This document shows positions 1 through 7,658 of a stretch of 36,423 bases of DNA, in pieces. Positions within the stretch are counted from its first letter, which is position 1. The number at the start of each line of letters is the position of its first letter. This DNA comes from Chloroflexota bacterium (lineage in GTDB: Bacteria > Chloroflexota > Anaerolineae > Aggregatilineales > J027): contig JAKEEQ010000484.1 in assembly GCA_022616515.1 (NCBI GenBank), forward strand, positions 1-36,423. The letters run 5' to 3'. The notes beneath the pieces were generated by a model. It was not told where the DNA came from and ran no database searches. It worked only from the letters and a program-made list of their open reading frames with translations. The position numbers were made by a program, and so were the translations under genes.

Positions 1-876
1 CCACGCACCGGCACAACCGCCCTCTATACCTATTTGCAGGACCACCCGAACGTGTTTATGTCTGAGCCGAAAGAGCCACACTTTTTCGCAGAGACATCGT
101 TGTATCGGCCCATAAAATCACTCGACGCATACATGAATTTGTTTGTGCACGCTTCCAATGAGCATACTTGTGTGGGCGAGGCATCAACAGGCTATCTTGC
201 CAGTGCCGATGCGATTCAGAAAATCCGGGAATTCAGCCCGGACGCACGACTGCTTGCGATGTTAAGAAATCCGCTAGAACTGGTACATTCCTACCACCAA
301 GATCTGATTCACTATAATCGTGAGGATGTCACTGATTTCGAGCAGGCATGGGATTTACAGCCGCTGCGGGCAAAAGGCGAACACCTACCTCCTCTTGTCA
401 AAATCCAATATCGCCCCGGTAATGTCGTGCTTCAATATACCGAACTGGGAATGCTGGGTAAGCAGGTCAAATGTGTGCTGGACACCTTTCCTGACGAGCA
501 GGTGATGCTCATCCTTCAGGAAGATTTCCGCGCCAATCCAGCACAGATTTATCAGGATGTGCTGCATTTTTTGGATTTACCCGATGACGGTCGACAGGAT
601 TTTGAAACCGTCAATCAAACAGGCGCATACCGTCTCGGTAAGTTTGGCTTCACGCTGCGACACAGCCGCCAGTTTCGAAAATTGCGCCGTGTGGCTTTCA
701 AATCACCATTGCTGAAGCGTGTACTTAACAAGGCAATGATTACCGAGCGCAGCGAGCGGCAGCCATTGTCCCCGGCATTTCGCGACAGGCTCATCGAGAC
801 CTATCGCGATGATATTTTGCTGCTGGCGGATTTACTGGACCGTGATTTGAGTCACTGGATATCTGAACAAATGTGA
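1..876 (+). CDS. Sulfotransferase family protein (5' end cut by window edge)
   Basis: Open from the first base, so the true start lies outside the window; 291 codons are visible. The first residues, PRTGTTALY, form the 5'-phosphosulfate-binding loop of PAPS-dependent sulfotransferases, normally near the N-terminus, so probably only a few residues are missing. RNPLELVHSYH matches the 3'-phosphate-binding motif (Arg then Ser seven residues later). The family moves a sulfuryl group from PAPS to a hydroxyl or amine on carbohydrates or small molecules; the substrate cannot be read here. An in-frame TTG at 34 could be mistaken for a start, but it lies after the phosphosulfate loop. A hairpin at 907-935 follows the gene. 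Surface glycan modification is a reasonable guess only. Confidence 0.85.
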   Translation, partial: PRTGTTALYTYLQDHPNVFMSEPKEPHFFAETSLYRPIKSLDAYMNLFVHASNEHTCVGEASTGYLASADAIQKIREFSPDARLLAMLRNPLELVHSYHQDLIHYNREDVTDFEQAWDLQPLRAKGEHLPPLVKIQYRPGNVVLQYTELGMLGKQVKCVLDTFPDEQVMLILQEDFRANPAQIYQDVLHFLDLPDDGRQDFETVNQTGAYRLGKFGFTLRHSRQFRKLRRVAFKSPLLKRVLNKAMITERSERQPLSPAFRDRLIETYRDDILLLADLLDRDLSHWISEQM

Positions 877-906
877 ACCTGAAATTTAGTAGGTAGTATA
901 AAAACG

Positions 907-935
907 AAAACGCCAGACAAGTTATCTGACGTTTT
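907..935 (-). terminator. Hairpin terminator behind tRNA-Leu, possibly bidirectional
   Basis: An 11-base arm at 907-917 pairs with 925-935 across a 7-base loop, with one G-T pair when read on the minus strand. On the minus strand it follows the tRNA 3' end by only a few bases and runs into a T-rich stretch. On the plus strand it sits 30 bases after the sulfotransferase stop and also ends in TTTT, so it may serve both genes. Confidence 0.7.
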
Positions 936-940
936 GATTG

Positions 941-1025
941 TGCCGGAGGTGGGAGTCGAACCCACACTCCCGTAATGGGAACTACGCCCTGAACGTAGCG
1001 CGTCTGCCAATTCCGCCACTCCGGC
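941..1025 (-). tRNA. tRNA-Leu (anticodon CAG)
   Basis: An 85-base class II tRNA folds by eye. The acceptor stem GCCGGAG/CTCCGGC has 7 pairs with discriminator A. The anticodon stem CTACG/CGTAG encloses the loop TTCAGGG, giving anticodon CAG, which reads CUG. A long variable arm has a CCC/GGG stem, and the T-arm GTGGG-TTCGACT-CCCAC is intact. The 3' CCA is not encoded, so CCA-adding enzyme is needed. The long variable arm and anticodon agree on leucine. Confidence 0.95.
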
Positions 1026-1076
1026 AACATAGTAAATTGTACTCGTTTATGAAGCAGATAGTCAAGGGAGAAAAAC

Positions 1077-1976
1077 GTGGATATTGCAATCATGATCGAA
1101 GGCCAGATGGGGGTGAATTGGGACAACTGGAAACGAACTGTAAAGGCTGTGGAAGACCTCGGATTTGCCGGGATTTACCGTAGTGATCACTTTACGAATG
1201 GAAACACACCAGATTTTGATTCACTTGAGTTGTGGGTATCACTGGTCTGGGTTGCCGACAATACACAGCGTATAGACTTCGGACAGCTCGTATCACCTGT
1301 CTCGTTCCGGCATCCAGTCTGGCTGGCGCGACAAGGTTATCAGATTGATGATCTGTCCGGCGGGCGTTTTACTTTGGGGGTCGGAGCTGGCTGGCAGGAT
1401 CGCGAACACAATATGTTTGGCTTTCCACTATTGTCCGTCAAAGAACGGCTGGATCGTCTTGAAGAAGGCATGCAGGTGATTACTGGTCTTATTCGCTCGA
1501 ATGAGCCTGTTTCGTTTCAGGGAGAGTATTATTCCTTGCAGGACGCACACTTACTGCCGAAACCACGACGTAAAACTCCTATCCTGATTGGTGGTAATGG
1601 CAAGAACCGCATCCTGCCGATGGTTGCCCGATACGCTGATGAGTGGAATGGGACTTCTATGCATACTACTGTTTTGAAGGAAAGACTTGAATTGCTGGAT
1701 CAATACTGCGAAGAAAACAACCGCAGTCCATCTGAGGTGAAACGGTCGATGATGACTGGACTTATTTTTGGACGTGACGATGCTGAAATGAAATCAAAAT
1801 CTGAGGGCCGCGACATCAACGCCATACGTGAACGGGGGATGATCGTTGGTACACCGTCACAGGTGCAAGATCAGCTCGGGGAATTGGCGGAAACGGGCAT
1901 CTATCGTGTGATGCTGCAATGGCTTGATCTGGATGATATGGACGGGCTGGAAGCCCTCGCTAAAGTTGTTTTATAA
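1077..1976 (+). CDS. LLM-class (luciferase-like) F420/flavin-dependent oxidoreductase
   Basis: The 299-residue protein starts at GTG 1077, with an AAGGGAG ribosome site at 1064-1070. It has the luciferase-like TIM-barrel pattern: an N-terminal strand followed by AVEDLGFAGIYRSDHF, the central LSGGRFTLGVGAGW segment typical of the family, then PILIGGNG near residue 165 and a late VGTPSQVQDQL. The class uses reduced flavin or coenzyme F420 to oxidise or reduce small organic molecules; neither cofactor nor substrate can be assigned from sequence alone. The last codons run into the ribosome site of the ankyrin-type gene 13 bases downstream, so the two are almost certainly co-transcribed. Confidence 0.88.
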   Translation: MDIAIMIEGQMGVNWDNWKRTVKAVEDLGFAGIYRSDHFTNGNTPDFDSLELWVSLVWVADNTQRIDFGQLVSPVSFRHPVWLARQGYQIDDLSGGRFTLGVGAGWQDREHNMFGFPLLSVKERLDRLEEGMQVITGLIRSNEPVSFQGEYYSLQDAHLLPKPRRKTPILIGGNGKNRILPMVARYADEWNGTSMHTTVLKERLELLDQYCEENNRSPSEVKRSMMTGLIFGRDDAEMKSKSEGRDINAIRERGMIVGTPSQVQDQLGELAETGIYRVMLQWLDLDDMDGLEALAKVVL

Positions 1977-1989
1977 GGAGAATTTGAAA

Positions 1990-2397
1990 ATGTCTGATAA
2001 TGAACGTCCACCGCAACTTGACGGTGAACTTGTCCAGCAGTTTGTTATCGCCTGCCATCGTGATCTGGAAGAGGTGAAACAATTTCTTGCACAGGAACCC
2101 CGGCTGCTGAATGCAAGCTGGGATTGGGGCGGCGGTGATTTTGAGAACGGATTGGAAGGCGCGGCGCATACCGGTCAGCGCGAGATTGCTCTGTACCTGA
2201 TTGAGAACGGTGCGCGGGTCAGCTTGGTTGCAGCGGCTATGTTAGGCCAGCTTGAGGTTGTCAAAGCCATTATTGATGCCAACCCGGCGGCCCTTGAAAG
2301 CAAAGGAGCGCATGGTATCCCGTTGATGCGTCATGCGCTCATGGGCGGCGATCAAGCCAAAGCCGTCGTCGAATTTCTGGAATCACGTCAGGTTTAA
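1990..2397 (+). CDS. Small ankyrin-repeat-type protein
   Basis: The 135-residue start at ATG 1990 is chosen because TAAGGAG at 1974-1980 lies nine bases before it; an in-frame upstream ATG at 1924 is inside the previous gene. Helix-turn-helix units resembling ankyrin repeats are visible: GAAHTGQREIALYLIENGA, then AAMLGQLEVVKAIIDANP, then a partial third. There is no signal peptide or membrane segment, so it is likely a cytosolic protein-protein contact module. The flanking LLM oxidoreductase is the obvious candidate partner, but nothing shows binding. Its last 15 bases overlap the 3' end of the convergent mtnA gene. Confidence 0.82.
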   Translation: MSDNERPPQLDGELVQQFVIACHRDLEEVKQFLAQEPRLLNASWDWGGGDFENGLEGAAHTGQREIALYLIENGARVSLVAAAMLGQLEVVKAIIDANPAALESKGAHGIPLMRHALMGGDQAKAVVEFLESRQV

Positions 2398-3435
2398 TGG
2401 TCGCTCCTGCACAACACGAGCAATATTCTCAATGAATGGTGCGCGTACAATCCCGTTTTCGGTGACAAGGCCGGTAATGTACCTGGCGGGCGTGACATCG
2501 AAGGCGGGATTGCGCACCGGATAATCCTCCGGGACCAATGCTTTGCCGTAAGGTGTTCGCAATTCGTCGGGGCCGCGTTCCTCAATTGGAATGTCTGCCC
2601 CGGATTGGATATTCATGTCAATCGTGGATGTCGGCACCACCGGATAGAAGGGCACACCATTTTCTTTCGCGAGCACGCCGAGATGATAGGTGCCGATCTT
2701 GTTGGCGGTATCGCCATTGGACGCCACCCTATCGGCCCCCACCAAGACAATATCTACCTCACCATGCGCCATAAAATGACCCGCCGCCGAATCGGGGATG
2801 ATCTCAAATGGAATACCTAACTGCTTGCATTCCCATGCCGACAGACGCGCTCCCTGCATCCGGGGACGGGTTTCATCCAGCAAGACGTGAATGTTCTTGC
2901 CCTGCTCATGGGCCATACGGATAACGCCCAGTGCCGTGCCGTAATCCACTGTTGCCAGCATACCCGTGTTGCAGTGATGTAAAATCGTATCGCCGTCCTT
3001 GATGAGTGTGGCTCCATTGGCTGCCATCCGACGGTTAATGACGACATCATCATCGGCAATATTTTGTGCCTCTTGCAGCAGGGCTTCACGCAGTTCTTCA
3101 GCCGTCACAAGGTCACTTGACGTGGCAAGTCGCAGGATGCGGTCGACCGCCCACATGAGGTTAACAGCGGTTGGCCGTGCTGCCTTTAACCGTTCTCCAG
3201 CTTCTCCGAGATACTGTTGCAGTGCCTTTAAATCACTGGTGGTGTTCTGATTGGCGGCTAAAACCATGCCAAAACTGGCCGCCGCGCCAATCGCCGGAGC
3301 GCCACGTACCACCATTTCTTTAATCGCGGTGGCGACGTCTTCGTGTGTTTCAAAGTCAACGTGAACAAATTCCCACGGAAGCTGGCGCTGGTCGATCATC
3401 TTCACCTTGCCAGCATTCCACTCTACGGTTCGCAT
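2383..3435 (-). CDS. mtnA: S-methyl-5-thioribose-1-phosphate isomerase
   Basis: The 350-residue protein matches the usual length of MtnA in the eIF-2B alpha/beta/delta-like superfamily. It converts methylthioribose-1-phosphate to methylthioribulose-1-phosphate in methionine salvage. The catalytic cysteine sits in HCNTGMLA (C155) and the catalytic aspartate in VGADRVASNGDTANK (D235). VRGAPAIG and DETRPRMQGARL are further family signatures. The start is ATG at 3435, with GGGAGA a few bases upstream. No other methionine-salvage gene lies nearby. It diverges from mnmA, and its 3' end overlaps the ankyrin-type gene by 15 bases. Confidence 0.93.
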   Translation of the reverse strand: MRTVEWNAGKVKMIDQRQLPWEFVHVDFETHEDVATAIKEMVVRGAPAIGAAASFGMVLAANQNTTSDLKALQQYLGEAGERLKAARPTAVNLMWAVDRILRLATSSDLVTAEELREALLQEAQNIADDDVVINRRMAANGATLIKDGDTILHHCNTGMLATVDYGTALGVIRMAHEQGKNIHVLLDETRPRMQGARLSAWECKQLGIPFEIIPDSAAGHFMAHGEVDIVLVGADRVASNGDTANKIGTYHLGVLAKENGVPFYPVVPTSTIDMNIQSGADIPIEERGPDELRTPYGKALVPEDYPVRNPAFDVTPARYITGLVTENGIVRAPFIENIARVVQERPLNLT

Positions 3436-3491
3436 ATCGTCATCTCCCTACTGTGCTGGAATTTTTTCAATCAATATTAACATTATTTATC

Positions 3492-3520
3492 TTGACCGCC
3501 GTCCGGTAAAAGTTTACGAT
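3492..3520 (+). promoter_or_regulatory. Sigma-70-type promoter for mnmA
   Basis: TTGACC at 3492-3497 and TACGAT at 3515-3520 are separated by exactly 17 bases. Transcription would begin near 3527, about 26 bases before the mnmA ATG. It lies in the 117-base region between divergent mtnA and mnmA. Confidence 0.55.
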
Positions 3521-3552
3521 GCTTATTGTAACCAAGTGTAGAGGCTATTGGT

Positions 3553-4650
3553 ATGGAAACAGTTGTCGTTGCGATGAGCGGCGGAGTGGATAGTTCGGTG
3601 GCGGCAGCCCTGCTGGTTGAACAGGGCTATAACGTCATCGGTATGATGATGCGTCTGTGGTCGGAGGAGAGCGTGAACGGTTATGGCGGTCATAACCGCT
3701 GCTGCACCCCTGACCAGATGGCAGATGCACGCCGTATCGCGAACAAAATCGGCATCCCATTTTATGTTATAGATACCCGCGAGTTCTTCTATAAGACCAT
3801 CGTGGAATTTTTCATTGACCAGCACGACGCCGGGCTGACTCCCAATCCATGCCTGCAATGCAACCGCCATATCCGCTTTGAATGGCTGCTGAACCACGCG
3901 CTGTCGATGGAAGCCGATTATCTGGCGACGGGACATTATGCGCGAGTTACAACCGCCGAAGATGGAAAAAAGCAATTACGTAAGGCGTATACGCTTGAAA
4001 AAGACCAGTCCTATGTCTTGAGTGTGCTGACTCAGGAAAAGTTGCAAAAAGCCATGTTCCCCATTGGCGAGTACACCAAGCCAGAAGTTCGTGAACTGGC
4101 CCAGAAATTTGGTTTGCCCGTCGCCAGCAAAGGCGACTCGCAGGATTTGTGCTTTCTGGGAGATGGTGATTACCGCCGCTTTTTGATGCAGCATCGCCCT
4201 GAGATGTTTGAGACAGGGCCAATTACGTTGTCGGATGGCACAGAAGTTGGTGAGCACAACGGCCTGCCCAATTATACGATTGGTCAGCGCAAGGGTCTGG
4301 GCATTAGCTATCATGAGCCGCTGTACGTGCTCAAAATGGATGTCCCCAATAATATTCTAATTGTCGGCACACGCGATGAACTCGGCACAGACAGCCTGAC
4401 CGCCCGCAATTTCAACTGGATTGCCGGGGAACCACCCTCAGCAGAGTTTGAGGCGGAAATCAAAATTCGCTACAAGGCAAAGCCAGCCCTTGCTATAGTG
4501 ACGGTGTTGGACGATGGTCGTGTTCGGGCGCGATTCGATGAACCGCTGCGTGACATCACGCCGGGGCAGGGCGCGGTCATCTATCAGGATGATTTGTGTC
4601 TGGGCAGTGGCCTGATTGAACGCCGGGAGTTTATCCGCGAACCTGCGTAA
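3553..4650 (+). CDS. mnmA: tRNA-specific 2-thiouridylase MnmA
   Basis: The 365-residue enzyme thiolates U34 of tRNA for Lys, Glu and Gln, using ATP and sulfur relayed from a cysteine desulfurase. The N-terminal PP-loop is MSGGVDSS (residues 8-15), with ATGHYAR near 125. The catalytic cysteine is C103 in NPCLQCN, and the persulfide cysteine is C200 in DSQDLCF. The C-terminal beta-barrel ends in the usual PGQGAVIY and LGSGLI pattern. Where the E. coli enzyme has DxxC, this one has CxxC (C100 and C103), plus a CC pair at 50-51; this variant also occurs in other bacteria. A GAGG ribosome site lies upstream. A YndJ-like gene follows closely and may be co-transcribed. Confidence 0.95.
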   Translation: METVVVAMSGGVDSSVAAALLVEQGYNVIGMMMRLWSEESVNGYGGHNRCCTPDQMADARRIANKIGIPFYVIDTREFFYKTIVEFFIDQHDAGLTPNPCLQCNRHIRFEWLLNHALSMEADYLATGHYARVTTAEDGKKQLRKAYTLEKDQSYVLSVLTQEKLQKAMFPIGEYTKPEVRELAQKFGLPVASKGDSQDLCFLGDGDYRRFLMQHRPEMFETGPITLSDGTEVGEHNGLPNYTIGQRKGLGISYHEPLYVLKMDVPNNILIVGTRDELGTDSLTARNFNWIAGEPPSAEFEAEIKIRYKAKPALAIVTVLDDGRVRARFDEPLRDITPGQGAVIYQDDLCLGSGLIERREFIREPA

Positions 4651-4668
4651 ACAGGAGTGTGCGCTGCG

Positions 4669-5625
4669 ATGCGCAATGTGTATATCGGGCTGGCAAGCTG
4701 GATAGTCATTCTGGCTGGAACTCTCCTCACAACATCCATCAATTTTATGGATGAAGTATCGCTAATCATCACTTTCGCGATGCTGGTGCTCGCGCCGCTG
4801 GTGTTGGCACTCCTACCAACCGATCATCGCCTGTACACTTTGCTAACTCAAATGCATCCTATTGCGGCCCTCATCGCATCAGCCGCATTCCTGTTCAATC
4901 CCGGCATTCTAGCGGTGTTATTTGCGCTGATATGGCTGGTCTTCACCGTGTTGGTAGCGCTGCTGGGCGTTATTCGCCTGCTCGATCATGGCTGGGGATT
5001 GTGGGAAGAATTTGCCGTCAATCTGGGGCTGATTTATCTCCCGGTGGGGGCGGTGTGGCTGGTGATGGACCGGGCGGATTTCCAGCCGCTGGAGTTCAGT
5101 GCTGCCATTGTCCGCCTAACCGCCGCCCACTTTCACGTCATCCCGCTTGGCGCACTGGTCATTGCCGGTATGATTGGACGATTAATTCACCAACATCGCC
5201 CCTCGCTGTGGAAGTTTTATCTGCCCATCATAACAAGTGTCGTGATTGCGCCGCTGTTCGTCGCATTGGGTATAACTTTCTCAGATGCCATCGAGGTGGT
5301 GGCCTCAATCTGGCTGGCGTTGGCGCTGTTTGGTGTGGCGCTTGTCGTGCTGATTGTTATTTTGCCCGCTATCTCCGATATGATGACCAAAACACTACTG
5401 GCGGTGTCGGCATTGGCAGTGATTGCCACGATGCTCTTTGCCAGCTTATATGCACTGGGTAGTTTCAACATCCCCACGATGGTCAGTATTCATGGATGGG
5501 TAAATGCAGTTGGGTTTGCATTTATGGGGCTATTGGCCTTGAGCCAACTCAAGCCAGCAATGCGCGAAAAGATTACACCTGTTCCGCCAGTATGGGAACG
5601 GTTACGCTCCTTACGACTGTCATAG
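4669..5625 (+). CDS. YndJ-like polytopic membrane protein
   Basis: The ATG at 4669 is preferred: AGGAG at 4653-4657 overlaps the alternative GTG at 4657, so that site cannot serve it. The product has 318 residues and is almost entirely hydrophobic, with about nine membrane segments. LTAAHFHVIPLGALV near residue 145 resembles the histidine-containing signature of the YndJ family, whose function is unsettled. The gene begins 18 bases after mnmA but has no obvious role in tRNA modification. I see no transporter or enzyme motif beyond the HFH segment. Confidence 0.72.
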   Translation: MRNVYIGLASWIVILAGTLLTTSINFMDEVSLIITFAMLVLAPLVLALLPTDHRLYTLLTQMHPIAALIASAAFLFNPGILAVLFALIWLVFTVLVALLGVIRLLDHGWGLWEEFAVNLGLIYLPVGAVWLVMDRADFQPLEFSAAIVRLTAAHFHVIPLGALVIAGMIGRLIHQHRPSLWKFYLPIITSVVIAPLFVALGITFSDAIEVVASIWLALALFGVALVVLIVILPAISDMMTKTLLAVSALAVIATMLFASLYALGSFNIPTMVSIHGWVNAVGFAFMGLLALSQLKPAMREKITPVPPVWERLRSLRLS

Positions 5626-5723
5626 AATTAACAGATACTCTCGCAATGTCGTTTTCCCATCAACAAAATTTCAATTTCTAGAATATAGTTGATATAACCC
5701 TGTGAATTGTGCATATCGACCAG

Positions 5724-5751
5724 TTTACAACGCATATATACATGTTATAGA
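5724..5751 (+). promoter_or_regulatory. Candidate promoter of the ABC export operon
   Basis: TTTACA at 5724-5729 and TATAGA at 5746-5751 are spaced by 16 bases. The palindromic elements at 5754-5774 would fall at about the transcription start, a typical place for a repressor. The -10 match is only moderate. Confidence 0.4.
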
Positions 5752-5753
5752 AT

Positions 5754-5774
5754 TTCTAGAACCAATTTTGGTTC
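5754..5774. promoter_or_regulatory. Operator-like palindromes upstream of the ABC export operon
   Basis: TTCTAGAA (5754-5761) is a perfect 8-base palindrome. It overlaps an inverted repeat with 7-base arms, GAACCAA at 5759-5765 and TTGGTTC at 5768-5774, separated by two T. The 11-base word AATTTCTAGAA occurs at 5673-5683 and again at 5751-5761. The position just before the ribosome site at 5788 suggests control by a dimeric regulator, which is not encoded in the window. Confidence 0.45.
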
Positions 5775-5798
5775 ATAAAAGCTCAAAAAGGAGTGAAT

Positions 5799-6824
5799 AT
5801 GCAAGCGGTCCGGTTACACAATCTCAAAAAGACCTTTAAGTTGAAACGCAAGGCACCGGGGCTAATGGGCAGCATCCGGTCACTGTATAAGCCTGAGTGG
5901 AATACTGTCGAAGCCGTCAAAGGGATTTCACTTGAGATTGAACAGGGAGAACTGCTGGCCTTCATTGGTCCCAATGGCGCAGGCAAATCCACCACCATTA
6001 AGATGTTAACCGGCATCTTGCATCCATCCGAAGGGGAAGCTGAAGTTCTGGGCTACGTCCCTTACAAACAGCGACAACAGCTTGCCTATCACATCGGCGC
6101 GATTTTCGGACAAAAACCGCAGCTCTGGTATCACCTGCCACCCATCGACACCTTTGAATTATTCGCGCATATCTACGAACTCGATTACACCGCCTACCAG
6201 AAACGCCGTGATTTTCTGGTGGAGGCACTGCAAATTCAAGATTTTCTGGAAACCCCGGTGCGAAAACTGAGTTTAGGCCAGCGGATGCGCTGCGAAATTG
6301 CCTCCAGCCTACTCCATGCGCCCAAAATCCTGTTTCTGGATGAGCCGACTATCGGGCTGGATGTCATCGCCAAGCAGCACTTGCGCGAGGCAATCAAGAC
6401 ACTGCACGAAGAAGAAAACCTGACCATCTTCCTGACCAGCCACGATGTTGGCGATGTCGAGGCATTATGCAAGCGGGTGGTCATCATCAATCATGGGCAG
6501 GTGATTTTTGACGACAAGACATCCGCACTAAAACGCCAATATCTGACCCACAAAATCATCGGAGTACGCTTCGGGCGCGAAATACCGGAAGATTTCTCGG
6601 TGCGTGATGCGGAACTGCTCAAGCGCGGAACATGGGGAGCCAAAATCCGGCTGGACACGTCAATCCGCCCTGTCGATGATCTCATCATGGCATTAATGAG
6701 TTATGCGCCGGTGGTGGACCTGACCATTGAAGACCCGCCGATGGAAGAAGTCATCCGCGAAATCTATACGGCTCAAGAGTCCATCCATCTGAACCACAAA
6801 GAACAGCAGGAGGTTCCTGCATGA
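5799..6824 (+). CDS. ABC-2 type exporter, ATP-binding protein (COG4586-like)
   Basis: The 341-residue ATPase starts at ATG 5799, with AAAGGAG six bases before it. Walker A is GPNGAGKST (residues 57-65), the ABC signature is LSLGQRMR, Walker B is ILFLDEPTIGLD and the H-loop is in TSHDVGDVE. The N-terminal insertion before Walker A, carrying charged residues and PEWNTVEAVKGI, is typical of the COG4586 group. That group pairs with two DUF990-like permeases, exactly the two genes that follow. Its stop overlaps the next start by four bases (ATGA), giving translational coupling. Substrate unknown; related systems export toxic or hydrophobic compounds. Confidence 0.93.
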   Translation: MQAVRLHNLKKTFKLKRKAPGLMGSIRSLYKPEWNTVEAVKGISLEIEQGELLAFIGPNGAGKSTTIKMLTGILHPSEGEAEVLGYVPYKQRQQLAYHIGAIFGQKPQLWYHLPPIDTFELFAHIYELDYTAYQKRRDFLVEALQIQDFLETPVRKLSLGQRMRCEIASSLLHAPKILFLDEPTIGLDVIAKQHLREAIKTLHEEENLTIFLTSHDVGDVEALCKRVVIINHGQVIFDDKTSALKRQYLTHKIIGVRFGREIPEDFSVRDAELLKRGTWGAKIRLDTSIRPVDDLIMALMSYAPVVDLTIEDPPMEEVIREIYTAQESIHLNHKEQQEVPA

Positions 6825-7654
6825 CGACATTTGCGGCTGATGCGGGTACGTGGCGGGCCAAAGCACGTAAGTATCGCGCCATTGCCAGAGCCAATGTCCA
6901 GAACAGTCTGGCCTATGCGTGGGATGCGCTGACACCGGGTATCTTTGTCACCATCTTCATCTTTATTTTCGCCCAGATCTGGAAAGTGACGTTTGCCAGC
7001 CAGAATACCAACGTCATCAATGGCCTTACCCTGAATATGACCATCTGGTACTTTGTGTGGGCGGAACTGGTGCAGCTTTCCAAGATAGATCCGGTGACGA
7101 CCATTCAGAACGAAGTCAAAGATGGCAGTCTGGCCTATACACTGGGCCGCCCCTATAACTACGTACTGTACCATTTCTTTCACGGGTTGGGCGGTGTAGG
7201 CATTCGGCTGGTCTCCGTACTGGCTTTCGGATCGTTCGTAGCCGGGACACAGGCCGGACTGCTGGCAAGTTTTCGCCTTGAAGTCATGCCGCTGGTGCTG
7301 TTTGTGACGGTCTTGGCCTTTGTGCTGGATTACTGCATCATGGCGATGATCGGACTGCTGGCGTTCTTCTTCGAGGATGTGATGGCCTTCCGTTTCATCT
7401 ATAGCAAAATCACGTTTGTGCTGGGTGGCCTGCTCATTCCGGTGGACTTTCTGCCGGATACAGTCCAGAGCATTGCACGGGTGCTGCCGTTTAATCTGGT
7501 GGTCTATGCGCCGTCGAAGCTGTTTGTCGCCTGGGATTGGGAACAGTTCGGCTTTGTTGTCATCATGCAGTTTTTCTGGATAGGCGTTATGGCGGGGCTG
7601 TTAACTCTGTTCTACCGCTATGGCGTCAAACGTGTCACGATTAATGGAGGATAG
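6821..7654 (+). CDS. ABC-2 type exporter, permease (first, COG4587-like)
   Basis: The 277-residue protein has six predicted membrane helices after a basic N-terminus. The first hydrophobic segment is around ALTPGIFVTIFIFIFAQIW and the last near residue 260. The NEVKDGSLAYTLGRPYNYVLYH-like region between helices two and three carries the G-x-L-xx-LxRP pattern of DUF990 permeases. The start overlaps the ATPase stop by four bases. It probably forms a heterodimeric channel with the next gene, powered by the ATPase. Confidence 0.87.
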   Translation: MTTFAADAGTWRAKARKYRAIARANVQNSLAYAWDALTPGIFVTIFIFIFAQIWKVTFASQNTNVINGLTLNMTIWYFVWAELVQLSKIDPVTTIQNEVKDGSLAYTLGRPYNYVLYHFFHGLGGVGIRLVSVLAFGSFVAGTQAGLLASFRLEVMPLVLFVTVLAFVLDYCIMAMIGLLAFFFEDVMAFRFIYSKITFVLGGLLIPVDFLPDTVQSIARVLPFNLVVYAPSKLFVAWDWEQFGFVVIMQFFWIGVMAGLLTLFYRYGVKRVTINGG

Positions 7655-7658
7655 CGCG

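Noticed and set aside
941-1025. tRNA gene as an integration site for a mobile element
   Set aside because: No integrase, repeated tRNA 3' fragment or phage gene is visible on either side.
4932-5462. A 176-codon frame inside the YndJ-like gene
   Set aside because: It is in another frame of a gene with clear membrane-protein character; the Gly/Cys/Arg-rich product is typical of a shadow frame.
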